DNA of 12,928 bases from Faucicola sp041855445 (GCA_041855445.1 JBHAEG010000052.1:1-12928), one strand, 5' to 3'. Shown: positions 1-7,673, counted from the stretch's first letter. The notes: a model not told the origin generated them from the letters alone. Numbers and translations: made by a program.

Positions 1-385
1 CTTTTTTTGCCATTAACATTTTAACGCCCGTTGCCATCGCAAACAGTCCAATAATGGCTGCCAAAACAACGCCATGTATCCTGTCAGCAATGCCTGCACC
101 AAGTACGCTACCTATCACCAATCCTATTGACATATGACGAAAAATATCCCATCGTACATTACCCAATTTATGATGTGCCATCAAAGAGCTGATAGAGGTT
201 ACGATTATCGTTGCCAATGATGTACCCACCGCCATATGTGTAACCACGTCCGCTGAATACCCAACACTAGCAAAAATCCACATTAAGGCAGGCACAATAA
301 TCATACCGCCCCCCACCCCAAACAATCCTGCACAAATGCCTGCAAATACCCCAGCCAAAATAAACCATAAATAAATCAAACTCAT
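1..385 (-). CDS. TSUP-family (TauE/SafE) membrane permease, 3' end outside window
   Basis: The first 128 codons are visible; the gene runs off the left edge. It opens with MSLIYLWFILAGVFAGICAG and continues into LFGVGGGMIIVPAL, the glycine-rich first repeat typical of the sulfite exporter TauE/SafE (TSUP) family. A second segment, THMAVGTSLATIIVTSISS, is also characteristic. At least three hydrophobic stretches are visible (about residues 4-40, 53-72, 90-120), so it is an inner-membrane protein. Family members export or import small sulfur- or carbon-containing anions; the substrate here cannot be told. The start is the ATG at 383-385, 50 bases from the divergent birA start, so the two genes must share a compact promoter region. 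It is a different subtype from the second TSUP protein at 8629-9387, which lacks the GVGGG motif. Confidence 0.85.
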   Translation of the reverse strand, partial: MSLIYLWFILAGVFAGICAGLFGVGGGMIIVPALMWIFASVGYSADVVTHMAVGTSLATIIVTSISSLMAHHKLGNVRWDIFRHMSIGLVIGSVLGAGIADRIHGVVLAAIIGLFAMATGVKMLMAKK

Positions 386-435
386 TGTGCTATCCTATAC
401 CGTCCTAAATTTAGCCCGATTATTCATTACCACTT

Positions 436-1308
436 ATGTCAAACCTTAGTATCACAAAACTTACTGAAATGCAACATTTTCACCTTGAAAGCACTCATTC
501 GACTAATCGCTTACTCATTGAATGGTTAAAGCAAGGCAAAATTTGTTTATCAAAACCCTGTATCATGACAGCTGACACGCAAACAGCAGGGAAAGGACAA
601 CACGGACGCAGTTGGCAATCACCCAAAGGCAACGTTTATCTATCCTTATACCGCCCTATACAAACTCATCTTCAAAACAACAACGCTATTCGTGCACCCA
701 TTGACGGACGATTGTCATTGTGTGTTGGTTATCAACTAACCCAAATACCTGTTATCCAACAAATTAACCAACAACGTATTCAACATTATTTACCTTATAT
801 TGGTGTAAAATGGGTCAATGACATTGGATTTTATCAATCAAACGTTTTTCAAAAACTATCAGGTATTTTAATTGAACCCGTTAATATTCAAGACAACATC
901 GCTGGTGTGGTGATTGGTATTGGTCTAAATGTACAACAAGCCCCTATATTAACCACAACGACTCAAGAGGGCTTACGTTATCAAGCCATTGACTTACAAC
1001 AAATCAGTTTAGAAAAATTACATTTTCAATTACATGATTATTATCAAATGATTGCACATGCGATTAATTTGGCAACGATGCAATTTAACCAATTATCACA
1101 ACCCAATCAACTACAAATTTTTTTAGAAAAATTTACCGAAGTTGATGTTTTATTTGGAAAAATTCTAAAAATTACCCCACCTATCACAAATTTACCAAAT
1201 ATAGTTGGTCAAGCAATTGGTATTGATAAACAAGGTTGTTTGCAAATTCAAACAGCATCAAATAAAATAGAGCGTATTTGGACAGGTAGCATTGATATTG
1301 CTGAGTAA
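436..1308 (+). CDS. birA: Biotin--[acetyl-CoA-carboxylase] ligase, enzyme-only form
   Basis: Predicted to activate biotin with ATP to biotinyl-AMP and transfer it to the lysine of the acetyl-CoA carboxylase carrier protein in the cytoplasm. The 290-residue protein shows the BPL catalytic core: substrate loop STHSTN (19-24), the biotinyl-AMP loop GKGQHGRSWQSPKG (52-65), the catalytic lysine in KWVNDI (K125; the usual motif is KWPNDI), KLSGILIEP (140-148) and GIGLNVQ (161-167). A C-terminal SH3-like domain ends with IWTGSIDI. There is no N-terminal helix-turn-helix domain: the protein enters the core almost at once. It therefore should not act as the biotin-operon repressor known from E. coli BirA. 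It is followed closely by coaX, a common arrangement in this group. No strong ribosome binding site precedes the ATG; an in-frame ATG at 469 is the alternative start. Confidence 0.93.
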   Translation: MSNLSITKLTEMQHFHLESTHSTNRLLIEWLKQGKICLSKPCIMTADTQTAGKGQHGRSWQSPKGNVYLSLYRPIQTHLQNNNAIRAPIDGRLSLCVGYQLTQIPVIQQINQQRIQHYLPYIGVKWVNDIGFYQSNVFQKLSGILIEPVNIQDNIAGVVIGIGLNVQQAPILTTTTQEGLRYQAIDLQQISLEKLHFQLHDYYQMIAHAINLATMQFNQLSQPNQLQIFLEKFTEVDVLFGKILKITPPITNLPNIVGQAIGIDKQGCLQIQTASNKIERIWTGSIDIAE

Positions 1309-1358
1309 AAAATTATAAATTGTTGAGTAAACAAACAGTTATGGAGGATAGGGAAGGC

Positions 1359-2078
1359 ATGACTAAACTGTGGCTTGATTTAGGAAATACACGATTAAAA
1401 TACTGGCTAACTAATGACAACGGCGAAATTTTAGACCAAGATGCACAGCAACATCTGCAAGCCCCCGCAGAAATGTTACATGGTTTAATTTATCGTTTTG
1501 AACGATTAAATCCAACCTTTATTGGTATTTCTTCCGTGTTAGGTCAGCCTGTCAATACAAAAGTTGCTCAATATCTCGCCCGCCTATCCATTCCATTTGA
1601 ATTCGTGCAAGTCAATGCCAATCATCAATTAATGACCAGTAATTATGAAGCCAATCAGCTAGGTGTAGACCGTTGGTTACAAATGTTAGGCACTGTCAAT
1701 CCTGAAAAAAAACTGTGCGTGATTGGTTGTGGTACGGCTTTAACCATTGATTTAATTCAGCATGCCCATCATCTTGGCGGTTATATTTTTCCTAGTATTT
1801 ATTTACAACGTGAAGCGTTATATTCAGGTACACGTCAGATTAGCATTAGTGAAGGGACTTTCGATAGTATTCAGGCAGGCACAACGACACAAGATGCTGT
1901 ACATCGTGGTATCTTATTGTCAATTATTGGGGCGGTCAATGAGATTATTCGCCATCATGCAGATTTTGAACTGGTGATGACAGGTGGTGACGCTCCAATT
2001 TTTGCCCAGCATTTAATTGCTCCTGTGACTATTCAACAAGATTTATTGTTACGCGGATTGCAAAGATTTTTTAATTAA
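1359..2078 (+). CDS. coaX: Type III pantothenate kinase
   Basis: Catalyses the first step of CoA synthesis, phosphorylation of pantothenate, in the cytoplasm. The 239-residue protein belongs to the ASKHA fold: phosphate-1 motif LDLGNTRLKYW (6-16), GVDRW (102-106), GCGTALTIDL (123-132), GGYIFPS (140-146) and TGGDAP (208-213). The reading frame is open back to a TTG at 1320, but the ATG at 1359 is preferred: it gives the canonical N-terminus MTKLWLDLGNT, and a GGAGG lies 11 bases upstream (1343-1347) with GGGAAGG closer in. The gene starts 50 bases after birA stops, so the two are probably cotranscribed. Type III kinases are insensitive to CoA feedback and do not accept pantothenamide antimetabolites; both are family knowledge, not seen here. 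The enzymes for the following two CoA steps are encoded at 9401-10633. Confidence 0.93.
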   Translation: MTKLWLDLGNTRLKYWLTNDNGEILDQDAQQHLQAPAEMLHGLIYRFERLNPTFIGISSVLGQPVNTKVAQYLARLSIPFEFVQVNANHQLMTSNYEANQLGVDRWLQMLGTVNPEKKLCVIGCGTALTIDLIQHAHHLGGYIFPSIYLQREALYSGTRQISISEGTFDSIQAGTTTQDAVHRGILLSIIGAVNEIIRHHADFELVMTGGDAPIFAQHLIAPVTIQQDLLLRGLQRFFN

Positions 2079-2203
2079 AATCAAATATTTATAAAAAAAT
2101 AAATTTCATGATACAATGATTTGAACAGATATTTTGGCATAAACCTCTATTCATAATTTATTGCCACAATCCTATAAATAATAAAAAATTTAGGAAAATC
2201 AGT

Positions 2204-2812
2204 ATGATGAAATTTATTATACCTACGATATTGTTAGTATTTACCAGTTATCCATCAGCTATCGCCTGTACACCTGCCAAGCCTCAAGATGTTGTGATTG
2301 CCCGAGTCGTTAGTACCTCCCCCATTCCCAATAAAACCGATAGCACCGCTTTACAGCTTCATAGTTTTAATTTTGTGTTTTTGCCATGGTATCATTTTTT
2401 ATCCAATCCCACGCCTAATCATTTTGAAGCAAATTTTTCATTACAAACCATTCAACCCAATGATTTAATTATCGGATTAGCCCATACTCCCGATGATAGT
2501 AAGCCTCAAGATTATTTATTTTTAGATATTGCTAAATTAACTTGTCAAGATAATAAGCTAATATTGGATAAACCCATTGCCAAATATTTGGGTTGGAATA
2601 GAAAAAATAACAGTTGTCGCCATGATAAACCCAATGCTGGAATTTTAGATGGATTTATGGCAACTGACCAAACTTATTATTTGCAGTTATTACAACAAAA
2701 ATACCCAACGTGTGAAAAACTAGAACAAGCCTTTCCAAAAGTCATTTTTACTAATGGAAAAGCCAATCCGCCACCCAATCGATTTTGGCAATGGCTGACA
2801 GGATTATTTTAA
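2204..2812 (+). CDS. Exported protein of unknown function with four cysteines
   Basis: I do not recognise this 202-residue protein. It starts with a short basic end and hydrophobic stretch (MMKFIIPTILLVFTSYPSAIAC), a convincing secretion signal. Cleavage after AIA would leave C22 as the first mature residue. A lipoprotein is possible, but A at -3 is a poor lipobox, and the even number of cysteines (C22, C114, C138, C170) also suits two disulfides in the periplasm. The mature part is rich in aromatic residues, Pro and Asn, and ends in NRFWQWLTGLF. No enzymatic motif is visible. The start has a fair AGGA about 8 bases upstream of ATGATG. It has its own 125-base upstream gap after coaX, and its stop codon overlaps that of the convergent hisD gene. 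It is transcribed in the same direction as birA-coaX and may be read through from them. Confidence 0.75.
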   Translation: MMKFIIPTILLVFTSYPSAIACTPAKPQDVVIARVVSTSPIPNKTDSTALQLHSFNFVFLPWYHFLSNPTPNHFEANFSLQTIQPNDLIIGLAHTPDDSKPQDYLFLDIAKLTCQDNKLILDKPIAKYLGWNRKNNSCRHDKPNAGILDGFMATDQTYYLQLLQQKYPTCEKLEQAFPKVIFTNGKANPPPNRFWQWLTGLF

Positions 2813-4110
2813 GATTGAGTCAGCCGATATCTTGCAGAACGGGCATGAGCATCTAAATTTTCTTCAACGGCTAAAATATCAGCAGTTTTAGCAAGTAATT
2901 GACTACCTGATTGACTACAATAAATAATAGATGATTTTTTCTGGAAATCATACACTCCAAGCGGTGACGAAAAACGAGCAGTGCCTGATGTTGGTAATAC
3001 ATGGTTTGGACCTGCACAGTAATCGCCGATAGCCTCTGGCGTATAACGTCCCATGAAAATTGCACCTGCATGACGAATATCTGCTAACATAGCTTCTGGT
3101 TCATCAATGGATAATTCCAAATGTTCAGGAGCAATACGATTAATCACAGATATACCTTCTGCTCGGTCTTTTACCAAAATTAATGCACCACGATTTGCAA
3201 TTGCGGTACGAGCAATATCAGCTTTAGGTAAATCATTCAACGCATTTTCAATTTCTATTTGTACTTGTTGTAATAAACTTTCACTGGTAGTAACAAAAAT
3301 CGCTTGAGCAACGGTATCATGTTCCGCTTGTGATAATAAATCCATTGCCAGCCAGTCAGCTCGGTCATTATCAGAACCTTCAGCATAGACCAACACTTCA
3401 GAAGGTCCTGCAATCATATCAATTCCAACTTGTCCAAATACCGCTCGCTTAGCAGCTGCGACAAATTTATTCCCAGGTCCTGTGATTTTATCAACTTTGG
3501 GCAAACTTTGTGTACCATATGCTAAACCAGCCACTGCCTGAGCACCACCAATAGTAAACACCTGATGCACGCCAGCTAAATATGCGGCTGCTAACACAAG
3601 CGGATTTAACTCACCTTTGGGGGCAGGTACAACCATCACAATGTTTTTCACCCCTGCAACTTTGGCGGGAATGGCATTCATTAATACTGATGAAGGGTAC
3701 GATGCCAAACCACCCGGTACATAAATACCAACACTATCTAACGGTGTGACTTTTTGCCCTAATGTATTACCTAACGTATCTTGATAAGTCCAGCTTTCTT
3801 GCAGTTGTTTTTCGTGAAACGCTTGAATACGTTCAGCAGAAAGTTGCAATGCTTGTTTAACCTCTACAGTCAATTCATCAAATGCTGTTTTTAATTGCTG
3901 TTGATTGATGTTAAGTTCAGCAAATGTCGTTGCTGGGTGTTGGTCAAATTGTTGAGTGAGTTGTAAAATAACGGCATCGCCACCTTGTCTTACTTTGTCA
4001 ATAATATCATCAACTGTTGCTAAAAGCTGTGGGTCATTGACAGTTTCAAAGGCTAATAACTCATCAAGTTGTTGTTTAAATTCTGGATTTTTGCTAGATA
4101 AAATTCGCAT
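2809..4110 (-). CDS. hisD: Histidinol dehydrogenase
   Basis: Catalyses the last two oxidations of histidine synthesis, L-histidinol to L-histidine, with NAD+ and zinc in the cytoplasm. The 433-residue length is normal. Family signatures are intact: VGIYVPGGLASYPSSVLMNA (127-146), GPGNKFVAAAKR (211-222), IDMIAGPSEVLV (230-241), SQAEHD (260-265), and the stretch from 347 to 386 with IGDYCAGPNHVLPT. By alignment with known enzymes the zinc ligands are Q261, H264, D363 and H422, and the catalytic pair is E329-H330. The ATG has a good AAGGA 6 bases upstream and lies 21 bases after the hisG stop, so it is the last gene of the murA-hisG-hisD run. In Acinetobacter-type clusters hisC usually comes next; here the next DNA is a convergent exported-protein gene and no hisC is present. 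Confidence 0.97.
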   Translation of the reverse strand: MRILSSKNPEFKQQLDELLAFETVNDPQLLATVDDIIDKVRQGGDAVILQLTQQFDQHPATTFAELNINQQQLKTAFDELTVEVKQALQLSAERIQAFHEKQLQESWTYQDTLGNTLGQKVTPLDSVGIYVPGGLASYPSSVLMNAIPAKVAGVKNIVMVVPAPKGELNPLVLAAAYLAGVHQVFTIGGAQAVAGLAYGTQSLPKVDKITGPGNKFVAAAKRAVFGQVGIDMIAGPSEVLVYAEGSDNDRADWLAMDLLSQAEHDTVAQAIFVTTSESLLQQVQIEIENALNDLPKADIARTAIANRGALILVKDRAEGISVINRIAPEHLELSIDEPEAMLADIRHAGAIFMGRYTPEAIGDYCAGPNHVLPTSGTARFSSPLGVYDFQKKSSIIYCSQSGSQLLAKTADILAVEENLDAHARSARYRLTQS

Positions 4111-4131
4111 AATCGTCCTTCGTTTAAATGA

Positions 4132-4779
4132 TTATTTCATATTGTCTACACTTTGCTTTAAACTTTCTAAAATAGGTTCAAGCAACGGGTATTTACGTTT
4201 GTAACTAACTTGATTAACAATCAGCCGTGACGATACTTGACAAATTTCTTCTAATGGCTCTAGCCCATTAGCCCGTAATGTATTGCCCGTATCAACCACA
4301 TCAACAATCAAATCCCCCAAACCAACCAAAGGAGCAAGCTCCATTGAGCCATATAATTTAATTAAATCAACTTGTTGCCCACGACTAGCAAAATAGGCTC
4401 GGGCGATATTGACATATTTTGTGGCGATACGCAATCGCCGATTGGGTAATGTTTGCCCTTGTATACCAGCAGTCATGACTCGACATTTAGCGATTTGTAG
4501 GTCAAGCAGTTCATATAAATTTGATGAACCATGTTCAAGTAAAACATCTTTGCCTGCTACGCCAAAATCTGCCGCCCCATGTTCAACATAGGTTGGCACA
4601 TCACTTGCCCGCAAAATTAATACCCGTACATCAGAATGGCTAGTTTCAAAAATTAATTTGCGAGATTTGTCAGGGTCTTCTAAAAGTTCAATACCTGCAT
4701 TATTCAGTAGAGGCATGGTTTCCTTTAAAATTCGCCCTTTAGATAATGCAAGGGTTAAACCTGTGTCTTGTACTGTCAT
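4132..4779 (-). CDS. hisG: ATP phosphoribosyltransferase, short catalytic form
   Basis: Catalyses the first committed step of histidine synthesis, ATP plus PRPP to phosphoribosyl-ATP. At 215 residues it is the short form (HisG-S), which lacks the C-terminal histidine-binding regulatory domain of the ~300-residue E. coli type. Visible signatures are LALSKGRILKETMPLL (10-25), RASDVPTYVEHGAADFGVAG (57-76) and the family signature from E147 to L168, ending DVVDTGNTL, which binds PRPP. Short-form enzymes are known to need the HisZ subunit for activity and feedback control, so a hisZ gene is expected elsewhere in the genome. The ATG lies only 3 bases after the murA stop, and its ribosome binding site (AAGGG) is inside the end of murA, so translation is probably coupled. 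hisD follows after 21 bases. Confidence 0.96.
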   Translation of the reverse strand: MTVQDTGLTLALSKGRILKETMPLLNNAGIELLEDPDKSRKLIFETSHSDVRVLILRASDVPTYVEHGAADFGVAGKDVLLEHGSSNLYELLDLQIAKCRVMTAGIQGQTLPNRRLRIATKYVNIARAYFASRGQQVDLIKLYGSMELAPLVGLGDLIVDVVDTGNTLRANGLEPLEEICQVSSRLIVNQVSYKRKYPLLEPILESLKQSVDNMK

Positions 4780-4782
4780 TCT

Positions 4783-6042
4783 TTACCCTTTTACCCGTTC
4801 AATGGTCACACCCAAACCTCGCAATTTTTCTTCAACCATTTCATAACCACGGTCAATATGATAAATACGTTCAATTTGCGTTTGCCCTTGTGCTGAAACT
4901 GCTGCCATGACTAATGACATTGATGCTCGTAAATCTGTTGCCATCACTGGTGCTGCGGTTAATTTTTCTACACCTTTGACAACGGCAGTATGCCCATCAA
5001 CGCTAATATTCGCCCCTAATCGCTTTAGTTCTGGAACGTGCATATAACGATTTTCAAAAATATTTTCAATAATGGTGCTAGTGCCTTCTGCCAAACAGCA
5101 AACCGTCATTAGCTGAGCTTGCATATCCGTTGGAAATGCAGGGTGAGGCAATGTACGAATATCAACTGCTTTTGGACGACCGTCCATTTTAACTCTAATC
5201 CAATCATCACCTGTGGTTACTTCTGCACCCATTTCACTAAATTTATTTAGCACAGCTTGCATTAAGGTTGCATCGGTTTTTTTAGCAAGGACATCGCCAC
5301 CTGTCATCAATGCTAATGCCAAATATGACCCCGTTTCAATACGGTCTGGCACAACGGAATATTCACAGCCATGTAAACTTTCTACACCTTCAATGGTCAT
5401 ATAGGCAGTGCCAATACCTTCAATCTTTGCACCCATTTTTACTAACATTTTTGCTAAATCAACCACTTCAGGCTCTCTAGCACAGTTTTCTAAATGGGTT
5501 GTTCCTTCAGCCAGACACGCTGCCATAATTGCATTTTCAGTTCCCCCAACTGTTACCATATCAAATGTGTAATGACAGCCTTTTAATTTACCATTTGGAG
5601 CTTTGGCTTTGACATAACCATTCTCAACGCTAATTTCTGCTCCCATCGCTTCAAGTGCCTTTAAATGCTGGTCTACTGGACGTGAACCAATTGCACACCC
5701 CCCAGGTAGAGAAACTTCTGCTTCGCCAAATCTAGCCAGTAAAGGACCAAGCACCAAAATTGAAGCACGCATCGTTTTCACTAATTCATATGGTGCATAA
5801 TAATTACTGATAGTACTGGTGTCACAGGTAACGACATCACCAGATTTTTGAATAGTAATCCCCATACCTGCGATGAGCTTTACTAAAGTATTAACATCTT
5901 TTAACGTAGGAACATTCGTCAATGTGGTTGGCGTATCAGCTAAAATCATGGCTGCCAATAATGGTAAAGCAGCATTTTTTGCTCCAGAAATCACAACTTC
6001 GCCGTGAACTTTTGTACCACCTGTAATTAAAAATTTATCCAT
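4783..6042 (-). CDS. murA: UDP-N-acetylglucosamine 1-carboxyvinyltransferase
   Basis: Transfers enolpyruvate from PEP to UDP-GlcNAc, the first committed step of peptidoglycan precursor synthesis in the cytoplasm. With the ATG at 6042 the protein has 419 residues, the usual length. The K22-N23 pair (SGAKNAALPLLAA), the catalytic loop cysteine C116 in GGCAIGSRPVDQHL (the residue attacked by fosfomycin in this family) and HPAFPTDMQAQ, which carries the catalytic aspartate, are all present. The frame is open to a TTG at 6051 (adding three residues), but MDKFLITGG is the family's normal N-terminus. No strong ribosome binding site is visible for either start. It lies 44 bases after ibaG, a pairing conserved across gammaproteobacteria, and 3 bases before hisG. 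Confidence 0.97.
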   Translation of the reverse strand: MDKFLITGGTKVHGEVVISGAKNAALPLLAAMILADTPTTLTNVPTLKDVNTLVKLIAGMGITIQKSGDVVTCDTSTISNYYAPYELVKTMRASILVLGPLLARFGEAEVSLPGGCAIGSRPVDQHLKALEAMGAEISVENGYVKAKAPNGKLKGCHYTFDMVTVGGTENAIMAACLAEGTTHLENCAREPEVVDLAKMLVKMGAKIEGIGTAYMTIEGVESLHGCEYSVVPDRIETGSYLALALMTGGDVLAKKTDATLMQAVLNKFSEMGAEVTTGDDWIRVKMDGRPKAVDIRTLPHPAFPTDMQAQLMTVCCLAEGTSTIIENIFENRYMHVPELKRLGANISVDGHTAVVKGVEKLTAAPVMATDLRASMSLVMAAVSAQGQTQIERIYHIDRGYEMVEEKLRGLGVTIERVKG

Positions 6043-6086
6043 ATTAATCAACTTAAATTTTATTTAACCAAAAATTATCATCTATA

Positions 6087-6323
6087 TTATTTTGCTTGCC
6101 ATTCTTCTATGGTGAACGCTTGTATATTTAACGCATGAATTTCACCTGAAGCAAATTTGTCACTTAATAAAGCTAAAATCATCTGCTGGCGGGCAACAGG
6201 ACGTTTTCCAACAAAAACATCATCAACTATGCGTAAGTCAAATTTATTACCTTGATTATTTGCCCAAATTTCAGCATTTGGAAAATGTGGCTGTAATAAA
6301 TCAATTAAATTCTGTGCTTGCAT
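6087..6323 (-). CDS. ibaG: BolA-family protein IbaG
   Basis: Small BolA-type protein of 78 residues. BolA proteins bind [2Fe-2S] clusters together with monothiol glutaredoxins and have helix-turn-helix-like nucleic-acid-binding surfaces; IbaG in E. coli is linked to acid stress. It is assigned to IbaG rather than BolA because of VARQQMILALL (E. coli has VKKQQTVYGPL), the conserved ligand histidine in EIHALNIQAFTIEEW (61-75), and its position just upstream of murA. The start is taken at the ATG at 6321-6323, which has AAGG 9 bases upstream and gives MQAQNLIDLL. The frame stays open to an ATG at 6362, which would add 13 hydrophobic residues not seen in the family and has no visible ribosome binding site. 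In E. coli mla genes precede this pair; here a dolP-like gene takes that place. Confidence 0.9.
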   Translation of the reverse strand: MQAQNLIDLLQPHFPNAEIWANNQGNKFDLRIVDDVFVGKRPVARQQMILALLSDKFASGEIHALNIQAFTIEEWQAK

Positions 6324-6384
6324 AAACCAAACCTTAATTATTAATTTGCTAAATTGTAACATTATCTTGCATTATCAGCCATAT

Positions 6385-7209
6385 CTAATTAAATTTCTCT
6401 GGATTTTTAGAGTAATATTCAACAAATTGTGACTGACTGGTTGCAGGTGTTGATTGAGGTGGTGCTGGCTGTAGATGAGCAATGCTCTCTGGTGGCTGTG
6501 GTGTCGTCACTGTTGTTACAACTGTCTTAACTGGGGTTTTATCTGGGGCTTCTGAAGTAATTTGGCTACTATCCAATGGCATACCCGTTTCTGAAATAAG
6601 CTGAATTAAATCAACAACTTTACTAACACCTCGTGAATTTTGTAAAGTATCCAAAAGTTTTTGACGTTGTTGTGGTGTCGCTCGCCCCATGACATATAGT
6701 ACATCTTGATAATAAACAAAATGTAACTGATTACTTGGCAAACCGCTCACTCCCAGCAATTCTCGTTTAACATTAGCCACTATCATATTACCACTAACGA
6801 CACTCGTATAGTTTAAAGGTGGGCTTACCCATAATTCATTATACACTTTTTTAACATCAGGCATGGATTTTATTACTTTAGTGATTTCATCTTTCATTTG
6901 TTGAGTTGGCACATAACCTGTTACTAACACATCACTAAAATAGCTATCAAATTTAATACGTGTTTTTTGTTTATATTCAGGGCCTAAACCATAAATATTG
7001 ACTTTGGCGGTGTGTTCAATACTGGTATCTAGTACCCGTTGAGCAATTGTACGTTCAGTCGGCATTGAGCCATAACCACCAGTTGGGATATTAGTCGCTA
7101 AATAACGATTACATGCAGTTAATGGTAACACAGTTACCGCAACTAATCCCATAATGACGAATGGTTTTAATTTGCTTAACATGGTTGGTTTTACTAATTG
7201 CTTCATCAT
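6385..7209 (-). CDS. dolP: DolP/YraP-like outer-membrane lipoprotein with two BON domains
   Basis: Predicted lipoprotein of 274 residues. A signal peptide ends in the lipobox LTAC (30-33), so C33 would be lipidated; the +2 residue is Asn, which favours outer-membrane sorting. Two BON domains follow, at about 63-126 (with FDSYFSDVLVTGYV) and about 142-205 (with LHFVYYQDVLYVMGRATPQQ). DolP binds anionic phospholipid and supports envelope integrity and the BAM machinery in E. coli; the same role is inferred here. The protein is about 80 residues longer than E. coli DolP because of a Pro/Thr/Ser/Gln-rich C-terminal tail (about 212-262) ending EYYSKNPEKFN. The start is one of two adjacent ATGs (7209, 7206); AGAAGGA sits inside the end of yraN, 5 bases upstream. 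The frame remains open to 7245 inside yraN, but that extension is not signal-like. yraN stops 2 bases upstream, so translation is probably coupled. Confidence 0.88.
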   Translation of the reverse strand: MMKQLVKPTMLSKLKPFVIMGLVAVTVLPLTACNRYLATNIPTGGYGSMPTERTIAQRVLDTSIEHTAKVNIYGLGPEYKQKTRIKFDSYFSDVLVTGYVPTQQMKDEITKVIKSMPDVKKVYNELWVSPPLNYTSVVSGNMIVANVKRELLGVSGLPSNQLHFVYYQDVLYVMGRATPQQRQKLLDTLQNSRGVSKVVDLIQLISETGMPLDSSQITSEAPDKTPVKTVVTTVTTPQPPESIAHLQPAPPQSTPATSQSQFVEYYSKNPEKFN

Positions 7210-7211
7210 AC

Positions 7212-7613
7212 TTATCCTTCTGCTAAAAAAGCCGATGTTACCCATTCAGTGATTATAGGAAAATTTTCTTGAAAATCAACAATAAAACTGACGACATCAA
7301 AACGAATATCTAAATTTTCAAACTGTGGGTTTTCTTGTAAAAACGCCTGTGTTACTTGAATAATTCTTTGTTGTTTTGCTTGCGTAATAGTTTCTTGAGC
7401 TGAGCCAAATTGTTGATGTTTTCGTTGCCTAACTTCAATAACGACCAAACAGTGTGGCAAACTTTGCCTATCTAACATTACCAAATCTAGTTCGCCTAAA
7501 TTTTTATAATGCCAATTTTTAGCAACCAGTAACAAACCTTGAGCCAATAAAAATTGTAATGCTTGTTGTTCGTAATAATTACCTTGCCGTTGAGTGCTAC
7601 TGGTTAATTTCAT
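7212..7613 (-). CDS. yraN: YraN/UPF0102 endonuclease-like protein
   Basis: Cytoplasmic protein of 133 residues with a restriction-endonuclease-like core: E15 in GNYYEQQA, GELDLV with D43, VVIEVRQR with E60 (58-64), K80, and RFDVV (104-108). The family's function remains poorly defined; a nuclease fold related to archaeal Holliday-junction resolvases has been proposed. The ATG at 7611-7613 gives MKLTSSTQRQGNYYEQ; an in-frame GTG at 7622 would add three residues. It is the first gene of the run yraN-dolP-ibaG-murA-hisG-hisD and is divergent from rsmI. In E. coli rsmI, yraN and dolP also lie together, which supports all three calls. lpoA and diaA, present between them in E. coli, are absent here. 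Confidence 0.9.
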   Translation of the reverse strand: MKLTSSTQRQGNYYEQQALQFLLAQGLLLVAKNWHYKNLGELDLVMLDRQSLPHCLVVIEVRQRKHQQFGSAQETITQAKQQRIIQVTQAFLQENPQFENLDIRFDVVSFIVDFQENFPIITEWVTSAFLAEG

Positions 7614-7638
7614 TGCCGTCACTAAAAATTACTAAAAG

Positions 7639-7667
7639 TCGTTTTATTTCAATTATTCAAGTATAAT
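7639..7667 (+). promoter_or_regulatory. Possible sigma70 promoter for rsmI
   Basis: A consensus -10 TATAAT lies at 7662-7667, 38 bases before the rsmI ATG, which would give a leader of about 30 bases. The hexamer 17 bases upstream (TCGTTT, 7639-7644) is a poor -35, so the call rests on the -10 box and position. Confidence 0.4.
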
Positions 7668-7673
7668 AGTTTG

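Noticed and set aside
1320..1358. Upstream TTG start for coaX adding 13 residues
   Set aside because: The extension is not part of the family N-terminus, and the ATG at 1359 has GGAGG and GGGAAGG in front of it.
2065..2082. GATTTT...AAAATC inverted repeat at the coaX stop as a terminator
   Set aside because: The stem is only six pairs, five of them A-T, around a six-base loop, which is expected by chance in such AT-rich DNA.
3107..3307. Plus-strand open frame of 66 codons inside hisD
   Set aside because: It lies wholly antisense to well-conserved hisD coding sequence and its product resembles nothing; it is a shadow frame.
7210..7245. N-terminal extension of the DolP-like protein overlapping yraN
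   Set aside because: The 12 extra residues would precede a normal lipoprotein signal; the ATG at 7209 has a good AGAAGGA, so the overlap is only an open frame.
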